Below, piece by piece: positions 45,588 to 57,348 of a stretch of 64,000 nucleotides of DNA. A model generated the notes under the pieces. That model was not told where the DNA came from. It saw nothing but the letters and a program-made list of their open reading frames with translations, and made no database searches. Within the stretch, counting starts at the first letter, position 1. Each line of letters opens with the position of its first letter. The position numbers and the translations under genes are program-made. Source of the DNA: Thozetella sp. PMI_491 (taxonomy: Eukaryota > Ascomycota > Sordariomycetes > Chaetosphaeriales > Chaetosphaeriaceae); contig MU270066.1 of assembly GCA_021432635.1 (NCBI GenBank), forward strand, positions 428,807 to 492,806, in the 5' to 3' direction.

Positions 45588-47082
45588 ATGTTATCTTGCT
45601 ACCCACCGCTCTCGTTGATTCTTGGAGCTCTGGCAACCTGTTTCGCGGGCCTGACTCCATCCCAGATACCCGCTCTTGGTCAATATGACTCCCCTCCCGG
45701 TGTTTATTTCTACCAGGTCGTAGAGTCACGGCAATCCTTCTCCTCTGTCATCCACACATCTAAGGTCGCCCACCAGAAGATCCAAGCCATTACCGGCACC
45801 AGGATGAACTCCAGATCTGTGGCCGCAATTCTTGGAGCACACCAGCGCCAGGTGGGCGGGTTTGGATACGAGAATATATCGTCCTTGACAGCCTACGGCA
45901 CGCAGTACTACATAACTGTGCTCTGGAACAGTGTCCCTGTCAGGATGATTCTAGACACGGCCAGCTCAGACACTTGGGCCGTTCCGTCGACGTTCCGCTG
46001 CTTCGATGTGTCTAGCAACGAAGTCCCCCAAGACAGCTGCGGCTTCGGCCCACTCTACGACTGGGGTTTCCAGTACGGCCGCGTCAGCCCGGAGGAGCAC
46101 ATGTACATTCGATACGGCGATGGGCAGACCGTGACCGGGCCCATGGGGTATTCCGACATCAGTGTCGGCAATCTGACGATCAAGAAGCAGCAGGTGTGCC
46201 TTGCTAACACCACGTACTGGCGGGGCAACAACATCACCACCGGGCTGATTGGGCTTGGGTACCCGGCCCTCACGAGCGCTTTTACCGGCGCTGACGGCGA
46301 CAGCCAAAGCCCCGCCAACCAGGTCGAATACTCTCCCGTCTTCAAGTCGATGATCGACCAGGGGCTGGTGGTACCCTTTTTTACCGTCGCTGTCAGTCGT
46401 AACTCTTCGGGCGGCGTGATCGCCTTCGGGAGCACTCCGTATATTTCAGGTCTCGACTACACCACCGTGGCCTACCTCCCAATCCTTATTGTATACACAT
46501 TTGCCCTTAGCTCCATCTGAGGTACACACACTGATGATTAGCTAGACCCGACTGAGCGATAACCCGAGGACTGCCTATGAGTACTCCTTCTACACCATCG
46601 TCCCAGATGGTTGGAAATGGGATATGACCACAGATCTGGCCGAATTTCCATTCATCATCGACACCGGAACGACTTTGTGCTATCTTCCACCTCGTGAGTT
46701 TCCTGGGGCGATTTTTTATTCCGCTATTCTTCTCAATCAAACAGGTTGAGCTTACAGCTATACAGGCCTCGCCTTGGCGATCAACCAGGCGTTCAAGCCG
46801 CCTGGGGTGTACCTATGGATGTACGGAGCCTACTTCACGTCGTGTACAGCCAGGGCGCCGACGGTCGCCGTCATATTGAACAAGACGCCTTTTTTTATCA
46901 ACCCGATGGATCTCATCTACCGAAATCTCAAGGATCCGCTCACCGGCCTCTGCATGACCGGCATCGCGAATGGGGGCAGTGGCCCATATATCCTTGGTGA
47001 CGTCTTCATGCAAAACGTCATGGCGACGTACGACATTGGCAAGTCGCAGATGCGATTTACAGGACGGCAGTATTATAATTGA
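45588..47082 (+). CDS. Secreted pepsin-type aspartic protease
   Basis: Three exons (45588-46490, 46546-46693, 46766-47082) give 455 aa. The N-terminus MLSCYPPLSLILGALATCFA is a good signal peptide. A propeptide of about 80 residues precedes the mature part, which begins near YGTQYYITV. Catalytic motifs are DTASSDTW (Asp 123) and DTGTTLCY (Asp 340), and the flap has a Tyr in IRYGDGQTVTG. The first motif has Ala where most A1 proteases have Gly; this is tolerated in some fungal members. Several N-glycosylation sequons (for example NIS, NLT, NTT, NIT) fit an extracellular protein. The second exon begins after an unusual CTAG acceptor; the alternative acceptor 4 bases upstream leads to a stop. 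Confidence 0.88.
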
Positions 47083-47684
47083 GTAATAGGGGCAGGATTG
47101 GCACTTGAGAGGCGTTTGATGAAGCCGGCATGTCTTATTTTCCGTACCATAAACCTTCCTAGTCCTCCTCGGCAGCCACGGCCGAAAAAAATAAAATAAA
47201 GTCTATGTGACGGCCCTTATCGCCGTCTTAAATAAAATTTGGTGGCATACACTCTTTCCTTTTTAAATGCTCCCGCACCACCGTCAAGCAATGCACAGCA
47301 AGTTCCCATCTACATCGTAGCAACCGGCCCCCCCCCCCGTGCGTTTGAACATTCGCGCTGCTCCTAGTTGATGTTTTCTAGTTTCGTGAGGTGAGATAAG
47401 GAGGGAAACTGAAAGAGGTGTGGTGGCCCCGTCCAGGATCCGGAGCAACCCGTGGTGGTAATACGAATCATGCCATCGCCCAGTTTTGCGTGGCGTGACA
47501 TAACAGAGTCGTCATTGTCCCGACAGATCGGCTGTGCAAAAGAGAGAGAAAAAGCGAGCTGCTCTCGTGACATGAGTGTCCGCACCGAGCTATGGGCGAC
47601 CTCGGAGGCTACATGCCCACATCTCGCAACTGCGTGGCTTCGCCTGAAGTGGAAGCCTGCTCATAGCTAGCGCAGTTGGCAGCG
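47083..47684. other. Convergent 3' intergenic region
   Basis: 600 bases between the converging protease and PFK-2 genes. It contains a C13 run near 47325-47338. No gene is seen. Confidence 0.6.
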
Positions 47685-49356
47685 CTAGCTGCGACCCACG
47701 GGAATAGGGTCTTCGTGCTTCGCTGTACTCCCCTTGCCACGCCACGTGCTGACGGCGGCAATGTTGGCCGACTTCATCTCCTCGTCGGTTCCGTAGGCCT
47801 TTGGTGTCAGCTTGATGAGAGTGTGCAGGGGAACAGGCACCCAAGGGCTCAGTTCCTGGCTCTTCTGCATGAAGTAGGCGTAGATGCAACGAATCACGGC
47901 CTGATGGCTGATGATGAGAATGTCCTCGCTGCGCTCGAGTTCCATGATAATGGGCTCCAGCCGGATCACTACGTCGCGATACGATTCGCCGCCGCGGTAT
48001 CGATAGTTGTACTTGTCCTCGTCACGCGCTGCAAAGTCCTCGGGGAACGCGTCCTTGATCTCCTGGTACGTCATGCCATCGCACACCCCTGCGTCGAGCT
48101 CGTCGAGCGCCTTCCACTGTAGCTGGTTATAGTGCTTGGGCAGATGGCGCGCCGTCGCGATGGTGCGCTTCAGAGTCGATGTCCAGACCGTTAGGGGTCG
48201 GTCGTCCTAGGGAGTGGCGTTAGCAAGCGAGCAGGGTGGGGGCCACAAGGTTAGACGCGGCTGAGCAGGGCTCGGCACTGGCAATGCAGCGCACCCTGGT
48301 GCGCGGGAGGAATCGGAACTGGGTTGTCAGGCTCGGCTCGAATTAACTTACACCGACGGAATCGCGCACCAGCTGTGGCAGCTTGCGCGCATACTCTTCG
48401 CCGCGGCGCGAGAGCTCCGAATCCCCTCCAATGCGCCCTTCCAAGTTTAGCATCGATTCGCCATGCTAACACATTGTTAACTTTTGTCAATTGGGCAATT
48501 TGGGCGCACGCAGGGAGGCTTACCCGAGAGAGCCAGACGGACCGGGGCCGAATGTGCAGGTTCATAAGGTAGTACACGATTCGGCTCTGGAGGTAATCCT
48601 GAATGCGGTTGATGATGACCTGCTTCCCTACGTCCATGATCTTGAGGTACGTCAGGTGGTCCTCGTCGCCGTCCTGGTTGATGGTCTTGTACACCTTCTC
48701 GTAGTTGCGGATGCGATTGCGGAAGTCCTGGGCGGCGACCTCGGGGTCCTGTCCAACATAGTCCGGGCTCGTGGTCTTCACGTCGCGGATGTTGGCCATT
48801 ATGAGGTCTTCGTCGTCGCACTTGGACTCGACGTAGATGACTTCGACACCTTGGCTCGTGACTGCGTCTGTGACCCACTTGCGACGCTCCTTGGTGCTGT
48901 TGGTTGCGTCCAAGATACCGACCACGCCACCATTGTGGAAGAACTTCATCATGTCGGCCACGGCAGCCTCGGCCGCGGCGCGGCGCTGGCGCTCACCCTC
49001 GGGGTTGTTAGTGTCGAAGAAGTCGGCGACGGGCTGCGGCGCGCCTATGCGGCGATAGTTGCCAACATTGAACGTCTCGGCCTTGATCGACAGCCACTTC
49101 AGATAGCGCTGCGCTGTGGAAGAGGAGCAGAGAGACAGCGTTAACAACAATTGGACTTCTGGACTGCTGGGCTGGCACGATGCGGAGCCCTTGGCCAGCG
49201 CACGGCGCGCTGAGGAGCAAAGGGGCACCGGCTGGGGAGCTCACCTTTTTGGGCGATGTAGCTCTTCCCCCGAGCCGGCAGACCGACCATCACCACACAG
49301 ATCCTAGTGTCCTCCACCTGGACCCCGATGCCGTTAGTGATCCTGCTGCGCGGCAT
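47685..49356 (-). CDS. 6-Phosphofructo-2-kinase/fructose-2,6-bisphosphatase
   Basis: Bifunctional cytosolic enzyme that sets the level of fructose 2,6-bisphosphate and so of glycolysis. Four minus-strand exons (49245-49356, 48524-49113, 48352-48465, 47685-48206) give 445 aa. The kinase part has the P-loop GLPARGKS (residues 25-32) and the family sequences [19 protein letters not shown] and [16 protein letters not shown]. The phosphatase part has the phosphoaccepting His in SRHGES (His 235), the acid-base Glu region [16 protein letters not shown] and the second His in [10 protein letters not shown]. The RHG motif is complete, so both activities are expected. This is a compact form without the long N-terminal extension of some fungal relatives. 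Confidence 0.95.
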
Positions 49357-52274
49357 GTTGGCGGTCGATGGGCTGCTGAGACGGAAAAGAGACGATGAGA
49401 AAGGAAACAATGGAAACTATTAAGTTCCCGGAGGTCGGGAGAGTTTTCAGGACATTCAGAGGCGAAGGGAAGGCGAAAAGGATGGGTTGGGAGTGCTCGC
49501 GTGAGTGGCCAGAGCTCTCGTGTCTAATGGGCCCCTCCACAACGTGGGGGGTCGTGGTGGTGGAACGGTCTGGCAGGGAAGTTGTGTGAGGGAAAAGACG
49601 GGGTGCAAAGGTCGGCAAATGGAAGGAAAGCGTGGTGGGAGATGATCGCGAACGTCAGGTGGCCAGTGCTTCGGTCCAAAGGCAAGGGGCGAGAAGTCCA
49701 AATGGAAATAAAAAAAAATAAAGATGGAGCTTCGAGATGGAGGTTTCGCAAGGAGGAAGGGTAGCAGTGAAACGCCCAATTGACAGAACTGGATTATGCA
49801 TGAACCTTCCCGTTCCTGCTCGGTCGGAAAACGCAGGGCGGCTTTTCGGGCAAGCAGGGGGGACAAGGTGCCTGTAGCTGACTGCGGCACCTGGGACGGC
49901 ACACCCACCGGTCGCCGTCTGGGGCACTAAACCCCTCGCTGGCTCCAACCAGCTTCCCGGCCAGTGCACCCCCGCATCCATGGGGCAATGGAAGGTGCTT
50001 CAGAACGATTGGACGACGGCTTCCCCTCGCCCTCGTTGCCCCTCACCGAGGCTCTGGGCAGGCGGGCAAGCACTATATCGCTGCCGGGTGAGGGGGGTGC
50101 GGGCAGACGTAGATCTCTCTTCATCGCCCACGCACTTTTGTTGGTGGTGTCCCCCGGGACATGGCCTGGTGCTTGACGCCTAGCGTAGCACGCAGCGTGG
50201 GCTGGCTGGCTCTGGGGCCGGCTCGCCCACTGTCCGCTGGAGGGGCACGTGAGGGGCCGGACGCGAGGCGTGGGAGAAAAGATGAGATGGAGCGCCTCGG
50301 CGCCTGGCCTGGCCCACGGGTGACCCTAGCGGCTTCGCATCGCGGCTGGCCCGTCGGCTGCTGGAGCCAGCTCACTGGGGCGGATGCACCCCATGCAGAG
50401 GCTGGTCGATATTTGCTGGTCATCTGACCACCGCCAGACAATTGTTGCCACGGCCAACAATGAGCCGACCACGAATGGCGCGGTCCGGAACCCCCCGAGC
50501 TGCGTTCCATTGTGAAGCCCGGAAAGGCCTGCCTTCTGCGTGCTGGGTGAAGTGGGGCGGCATGTGTTCTTTGCGCACAGCGGCTTCTTCTCCTTGCGTT
50601 ACTACCCGGCTGCCCTGCCGCGCAGCACCAAGGCGGCCCGAAGGGTGGGTGCCGACGCGGTGTTGTTCGGCAATGCTTGGAGCCCAAGAGGGCCGCCCGG
50701 GGATTCATGCTGGGCTGGCGCTGGTGTGGTGTCCCGGTTGTCTACGACGACACTAGAGGACTTTCCGGCTTGGGCGCCTCGGTGCTGGCCCCATACTTCA
50801 TAGTTTTGCAAACACTTGTCCGCACGGTGGCTGGCGGGTCGGGTGACCTGGTGCGGTCGCTCAGAGCGCAAACGGGCAGGGTCCCGATGGATGCTAGCCC
50901 GTGGGCCAGTCAGGCCGGATTGACGGAGCCGACCCCTGGAGACGCGGCGCCGACGGCGCTCACCGCCTGGTCTGGGGGGCTGTGCGCCAAGCCTCTGCGA
51001 GTCACGGGACCAAACTGGACCAAAGGAACGAGGGAGGAAGCAAGTAGGGAAGGTAGGAAGGCAGGAAGGACGAGATACGGCCGAGAGAAAAGGGGGGGCG
51101 AAGGGGAGCCTCCTAGATTACCTACCCTGCTCATGCTCCACGTATTCGATCTCCCCCTAGTGTTCAGGGCCAACGGCGGCCCGGCGGCAACGCCCCTCAT
51201 GGTCGCTTTCGTTTGCCGAACCTCAGGCGCGGTGTTTTGCGGCGATTCAAGCCCAGCAGTCCGACCCCAAAGCCTGGGATCGCGGGGTAGTCGCGGAAGG
51301 TGGGGGTCAAGCCTGGGCCTGACGATGCGAAATGGACAGTGTTCTGGGAGGAAGAGAAAGCGAGGGAGAGAGATCAAGTCGTTGCGCGACGGCCAGAGGC
51401 GAATGAGGGCGCAATCAATCCTATATATCACGCAGGAGCATTCGTGAGCGAGCAACCGGAAACCGACGCGGGCAGAAGGAGCCTCTTGGGAAGAGAATTG
51501 TGCAACCCACGTCATTGATTGGTTCAGCATTCCAAGATCCCTAGGCCGTCTCTTTTTTTATCACGATAACCGCCGATAAGCCTTATCGATACGTGACGTG
51601 ACTAGGGCCCATCCAAAGCGCCGGGCCTCCAGGCAATAGACAGCCTACGCACATCCCTGCCCTAGCTGTGACGACTGGCTCTGGTATTGGTAGCCTATTG
51701 TTGTCGAGTTTCTAATTTTCCATAGTATACCTTGGGGGTATTCCTGCGATGCAGCTGTGACGACCATATTTCGGATTCGAGACCAGCAAAACATCTGACC
51801 ATGTGGAAGAAGAGGATCGCGCAACCACGTCAATCTAAGGCATCTGTTCCGATAGGAGAGGCAGACTTAGTAACTCCCCTGGGCCTGACTAAGGTACATG
51901 CAAGATGCCTCTACTGATCATGTTGCCTCGAATCAAGGCACCTATCTGACGTGGCTTGCTGCCCGGCAATATCAATTATGAATAGCAAATGCTTCACCAA
52001 CGAGAGCACGGTGACATGGCAAGAGGAGCCTTCGATAGTGAATTTTATTCGTTCAGACTCGATGGGGGCCTATGATTATACGCATATCATTCTGGACTAA
52101 GGTAACAAACGCCCCTTTGCTTCGAATGGGTTGAACTACATCTCGATGACTTTTACGGCAAAACATTCAAGACAGATGACGAGCTCTCATGCATGCATGC
52201 TCCGACCTTGGCAATTTCCCCAGCGATGGTTGCATTGTTGCATCCCGTTCGCCTCGAGCAGCATCGACTTTCGT
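49357..52274. other. Intergenic region, no gene seen
   Basis: 2.9 kb upstream of the PFK-2 gene. The first 400 bases should hold its promoter and leader. ORFs up to 256 aa (such as 50677-51447 and its antisense partner) overlap on both strands and reflect high GC content. A GATAAG-type pair (CCGATAAGCCTTATCG) lies at about 51571-51586. Confidence 0.5.
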
Positions 52275-53008
52275 TTAGCAGACGTCAAAAGTGGGTAGGC
52301 TGTCACCGTTCCTGACGAAGCCGGCATCCCACTGCGGCGCGTCCTCGCCGATGATGGTGCCCACTCGGCCGCCTTGCGAGATGCAAAGGTCCTCAGCCGT
52401 GTTGAGCTGGTTCCCAATAAAGTTGGTGTCGGTCTCGAGCGTCTGGCAAAGCGAGCAGAAGAATCCTTCGCACGTCTGATACACGAAGGTCAGGCAGGCG
52501 TTGGCGGCGATAACGAGTCCGTCATCGTTCGAGTTGTACACCTGGTCGATGATCACGTTGCAGTCCGCATCGCTAGGTGCTGGGTTCTAGAATAAGTCGT
52601 TAATATTCGACTCCTCATCTAATACATGAGACAATCAGGCCTTCGCATGGTGGGTCATACCGAACTATGGCACTCGTAGAAGTCTCGCGCGGTGCTTTGT
52701 CGCTGCAGGAGTCGAAGGGCCTTAAGACTGTCACGGCGTCTGAGAGTGTCGCTGTCGATATAGCTTGCCGGCAGCTTCTGTAGGTCCGACTTCGATCCCT
52801 TCCGGGATGGTTTGTCCGTCCCCGTCTTGTACTCGCTGGGGGCGCTCACTGGTCGCTTCGCGGCACGGAAGGTGAAGGACCCCGCGGTATGGGTCTTAGG
52901 CCGGTGAGTGCGCTTGCGTGGGTGGGCACGCTCGACGAGTCCGGGCTGGGCGAGCTCGGCAGCAAAGCCGAGGGAGACCAGGAGGGCCAGAATGAACAAA
53001 AACTTCAT
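52275..53008 (-). CDS. Small secreted cysteine-rich protein
   Basis: Two minus-strand exons (52661-53008, 52275-52586) give 219 aa. MKFLFILALLVSLGFAAELA is a clear signal peptide. The following 80 residues are basic and free of Cys, with dibasic sites (RKR, RRR) that a Kex2-type protease could cut. The C-terminal 105 residues hold eight Cys (YECHSS, ADCN, NACLT, QTCEGFFCSLC, DLCIS and the last residue), enough for four disulfides. I do not recognise the family for certain; size, secretion and Cys pattern resemble fungal effector-like or killer-protein-like secreted proteins. The ATG was chosen because it starts the signal peptide directly; an ORF extension of 20 codons upstream would mask it. 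Confidence 0.85.
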
Positions 53009-54764
53009 GGTGTTTAGATCAAGGGGCCGCTTTGGGGGTTTCTGAGGTGTTGCAGCGGACGTTGGCAAGAGCGTGGTGAAGTCGGCTTATAATGCGCGGT
53101 GGCGGGAAAGGACAAGGCCTTTTATATTGGGGCGTCGCTCTCGTCCCCGGGGTCCTAGTCCAGCCAGATGGTTAAACTCGAGGGGGTAGATTGAGGCGGG
53201 CCAGGCCCTCGGAATTCGTCCCGTCTCTTGTCACGACCATGACAGCAACTCGCCGGGCAGAGCGAGCTTGGCCAAGTCGCATTGGGAAGCGATCGATGTC
53301 CATCACCGACGTCTCGGGCATCCTTTCCCCACATGCACGCACATCTAGACTTCGTTCTCCCGTCTCGCAAAGGCCCCGAGGCCAATCAAATAAGGCTCGT
53401 GATGACCTCCATACGACTCTGCTCGGCATGAGCCGTGTCCCCCTCGCCCCGCCACTCGGCCGCGGCGGTGATTGAGTAACTTCAGAGTCCGGGCAGGGTA
53501 GAGGCGAGGCGGGACGGCGTCATTGAGCTTGTTTCTCGTGTTAGCTTCAGCTGGAGATCCTTCCGCTCGGCGGGGGATGCAACCATGCAGTCCAATAATC
53601 TGGGGTAGCGATGTCCTGCAGCGCCCATCGCTGGGGCCTGAGCTTCTTGGCCACTTGCTCAAGGCAAGCGAATGGTAGCATGGAAGCCGCGTTCCGGCGC
53701 CAACCTCGGTCGCCACCAACGGGCTCTCTTGCGCAGAAGTATACCGGGAAGCGGGGAGGCGGCCACATGGGATCTCTCGGTCTGATCGACACCCAAGGGC
53801 CAGTAGTCCCAGGTTCGCCGTTCGATCGTTCGCACAGGAACCGGCACCTCGCTCTCCATGACGTCTCGATACAGGTTCACGGAACTATGGCCTATTTTTA
53901 ACGGCAGCGAGATTGGGTCGAGAAGGGCGAAAAGCAGGGGGCAGATCGGATCCAGATTGGAAGGCCATCGGGGAATGCAACGCTGTTTTTAACCGTCATT
54001 TAACCTCTGCCGTCGTTGCGTTGAGCATTGGACTTGGCGACGGCAGGACATAACACGGCGATATGCGCCTGCAGCGTGGAGAATCCCTCCGGTAATGGGC
54101 CGCTCGGTCCCTCTGCTAGCATCAGGGTTGCCTAAACCAATGCTGGTGAGTTGTCCACTTAGACGGAGTTCCAGGGGTCCTCAGCGTCCTTCGTCGATCG
54201 CGACGCGGTCAAAATCCATTGAGAGGCGGCCCAGAAGCCAATCAGGATCAATCCTAGATTTGCATTCGGAAGGTAGGATATTCTAGAGCTCATGAGGGGA
54301 GCATTGCATGAGCCTAGGATCCGGTCCTTCTAGGGAACTCAAGGTGGCTGTGTAGTTATTCCAGGCTCCTGTGAAAACAGCCGCTCTGCATCTGCATCGA
54401 ATGATGAATGTAGTACAACCGTAAAGCACCCCTTTGCATATATGGGCCTCGAGCAGAGAGGGCTTTCGAGAGGCGGGGTGTGTCTAGACAAACCTGGAAG
54501 TTGTCAGAGTTCGGCTTTGGGATGTTCAAAGGAAACCCTTCGGAAGGGAAAATACTATACAAGCCATCAGAAAGAAGCATAGGCAGGTCAATGACTGCAT
54601 AATGCACCAAATACGAGTTCATGAGGAACTGCCCCTGGAAAATGCCAACTGTAGGCCTGAGAAGCCCATGTCTTAGATCCTGGTGGAGAACCCTGCTCTC
54701 GGTCAATGCAAGGTGAGGACCGCGGGGTGATGATCCACTTCGGGGCGGGCAAACCCTTTCACCG

Positions 54765-54805
54765 CTTATCGGCAATCAGTCCCCGCAATTTTTTCTGCCG
54801 ATAAG
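54765..54805. promoter_or_regulatory. Inverted GATAAG repeat in HAS1 promoter
   Basis: CTTATCGGCA at 54765-54774 is mirrored perfectly by TGCCGATAAG at 54796-54805, with a 21-base spacer, 84 bp or less from the HAS1 start codon. Each arm includes a GATA-factor core. It could be a paired binding site; the function is inferred. Confidence 0.5.
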
Positions 54806-54840
54806 GAAATTTAGATGCAGCTTTTCTTGCCGCTCATCGC
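54786..54840. promoter_or_regulatory. RRPE-like and PAC boxes of HAS1
   Basis: CTCATCGC at 54833-54840 is the complement of the PAC box GCGATGAG, 49 bp upstream of the HAS1 start. An AATTTTTTC stretch at 54787-54795 resembles the RRPE box. These two elements mark ribosome-biogenesis genes in ascomycetes, and HAS1 belongs to that set in yeast. The PAC match is exact; the RRPE match is partial. Confidence 0.6.
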
Positions 54841-54888
54841 CAGTTGCAATCGCAAGCCAACCGAGACTCGACAAAGGATCCCACAGCC

Positions 54889-56909
54889 ATGGGTGCCAAT
54901 CGTGCGAGCAACAAGCGGAAGCTGGACGATGCTTCCGGCGCCAGCCGCCATGCTGAGCCTACAGCAGTGACTAAGAAGTCAAAGAAGTTGAAGACTACTG
55001 CATTGCCCCCGCCGAAAGAACCCGAAATCTCGTCGGACGAGGAGGGCGACGAGGAAGGTGAGGAAGAAGTCGATAGTGACGAAGAAGGCCTGGACGAGCA
55101 GGAGGAAGAGATTGAAGACGATGCGGGCGAGCCAGAAGGTGGCAAGAATGGGACCGCCGCCGTTGATGGAGACCAGCTCCAGGAAGGAGACTTCAAGAAC
55201 GGCTCTCTTCTCCCGCCCAATACAACATCCAGCTCCCAGTCGTTCTCCGAACTCAACCTCTCCGAGAAGACTATGAAAGCAATAGAGGGAATGGGGTTCA
55301 AGAACATGACAGAGATTCAGCGCCGAGCAGTGCCTCCGGGCCTTGCTGGGAAGGATCTTCTGGGTGCTGCAAAGACTGGATCCGGCAAGACGCTCGCCTT
55401 CCTGCTACCTGTGGTAGAGATGCTGAGCTCGTTGCGATTCAAGCGTACGTCCTCCCCGGTTGCTTTTGTAGTCTACCAAGAGCCAATCGCTAACAGCGCG
55501 TTCCAGCTCGGAACGGCACCGGTGCTATCTGCATTGCTCCGACCCGCGAACTCGCGCTCCAGATTTGGTCGGTCGCGCGAGAACTCCTCGAACACCACTC
55601 GCAGACCTCTGGCATCGTCATGGGCGGCGCAAACAGGAGCAGCGAGGCTGATAAGCTGGGCAAGGGAGTTAATCTCCTGGTTGCCACCCCTGGTCGTCTC
55701 CTCGATCACCTGCAAAACACACCAGCCTGGAACTTCAAGAACCTTCGGACCTTAGTCATCGATGAGGCAGATCGCATTCTCGAAGTCGGTTTCGAAGACG
55801 AAATGAGGCAGAGTAAGTATCTACCGCGCAGAACAATCACTGGCAGCAGGTAGCTAACTAGAAGATCAGTTCTCAAGATCCTCCCCAAAGTCGACCGACA
55901 GACTATGCTGTTCAGTGCGACCCTGAGCACCAAGGTTGACGACCTGGCCCGGCTCTCGCTCCGCCCAGGTCCTATCTATATCGATGTCGAGGTTAGTATA
56001 CTCCAAGCCCGCGTGGGCAGGCACATACTAACCCATTGGCTCTAGGAATCCCAGCAGCACAGCACCGTCGAAGGACTGCAGCAAGGATACGTACTCGTCG
56101 AGCCCGACAAGCGCTTCCTCGTCCTCTTCACTTTCCTGAAGAAGATGAGCAAGAAGAAGATCATCGTCTTTCTCTCCAGCTGCAAGGCCGTCGAGTACTA
56201 CTCTCACTTGCTCACATACATAGTAAGTGTACCGCAAGTGTTCCTTCCACACCTGCTAACAACGGTCCAGGACTTCCCCGTCTTGGCTCTTCATGGCAAG
56301 CAAAAGCAGGCCAAACGAACGGCTACCTTTTACGAGTTCAGCAACTCAGAGCGGGGCGTTCTGATCGCTACCGATGTGGCCGCACGAGGCCTCGACATCC
56401 CGGCCGTGGACTGGATCATCCAGTTTGACCCCCCCGACTCGCCTAAGGAGTATATCCACCGCGTGGGCCGTACCGCCCGAGGCGTAAACAAGGTCGGCAA
56501 GTCGCTACTCTTTCTCCAGCCCCATGAGGTCGGTTTCTTGTCCCACCTCAAAGCCGCTAAGGTGCCAGTCATCGAGTACGAGTTCCCGGCGTCCAAGATC
56601 AGCAACGTCCAGTCGCAGCTCGAGCGACTAGTCTCTCAACAGTACTACCTCCAACAGGCCGCGAAGGAAGGCTATCGGTCGTACATCCACGCGTATGCTA
56701 GTCACAGCTTGCGCTCGATCTATGACGTCCACAAGCTAGACCTGACCAAGATTGCGCGGTCCTTCGGCTTTTCGGTCGCTCCGCGTGTGGACATCACGTT
56801 GGCCGCGAGCATGAGCAGAGACAAGAAGCCACAGGGTCGGAGGGCGTATGGAAGCCAGCCGCGCCAGGCCCATGGTGGAAGCAAGCGGAATGGCCCGGGT
56901 AGGGAGTAA
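54889..56909 (+). CDS. HAS1: DEAD-box RNA helicase HAS1
   Basis: Nucleolar ATP-dependent RNA helicase needed for both ribosomal subunits. Five exons (54889-55444, 55507-55812, 55870-55991, 56046-56222, 56271-56909) give 599 aa. After a basic and then acidic N-terminus come the Q-motif region ([18 protein letters not shown]), Walker [10 protein letters not shown] (Lys 167), [21 protein letters not shown] in [17 protein letters not shown] (Asp 271), [12 protein letters not shown] and [17 protein letters not shown] and the C-terminal [21 protein letters not shown] with VDITL are signatures of the HAS1 subfamily (human DDX18). The first methionine with good context (GCCATGGGT) was chosen. Confidence 0.96.
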
Positions 56910-57348
56910 TACATGCTGAGATGGTGGCGAGTGTAGTCAGTGAAGCATCCATCTCGGAGTTGAGCGTTTATGGTTGACAAGTCCTTTACGGGTGGGAATC
57001 AGCTGCTAAAAGTTTAGGAATGCCCTTCTGCAAACATAGATTTTTATTCCTTCTGTCCCGGGGAGTCGGCGACCCAATCGCGATATCAGGTCTTCAAGAG
57101 ATGGGGGGTGTAGTCAATTTGATTGTTCAAGTCTGAAAATGTTATTGACAAATACTTCACTACTAAAGTCTTTTGTGCCAAGTGACAAACCGCTCCGTCA
57201 GGTCTCTCTCTATATTAGAGTTACAGGGGAAAACAAATCAAACCGAAGTTGTACATAGCCACCTGGTATACCCGAAGCATCGCGCGGCCCCACTTACACA
57301 CATAACGACGTGACAAAGGAAAACATTGCTTAAAGACAGTCTGGGATA
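56910..57348. other. Convergent 3' intergenic region
   Basis: About 440 bases between HAS1 and the ankyrin gene, presumably 3' UTRs. Nothing else is seen. Confidence 0.6.

Larger units (their letters stand above)
53009..54888. other. Divergent intergenic region
   Basis: 1.9 kb between the secreted protein and HAS1. ORFs such as 54356-54775 (minus, 139 aa) have no recognisable domain. The last 130 bases carry the HAS1 promoter elements listed separately. Confidence 0.5.

Noticed and set aside
50121-51530. ORFs of 195-256 aa on both strands
   Set aside because: They overlap each other in GC-rich intergenic DNA, have Arg/Pro/Gly-biased composition and no domain.
54356-54775. 139-aa minus-strand ORF upstream of HAS1
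   Set aside because: No domain or splice context, and it overlaps the HAS1 promoter boxes; there is not enough support.
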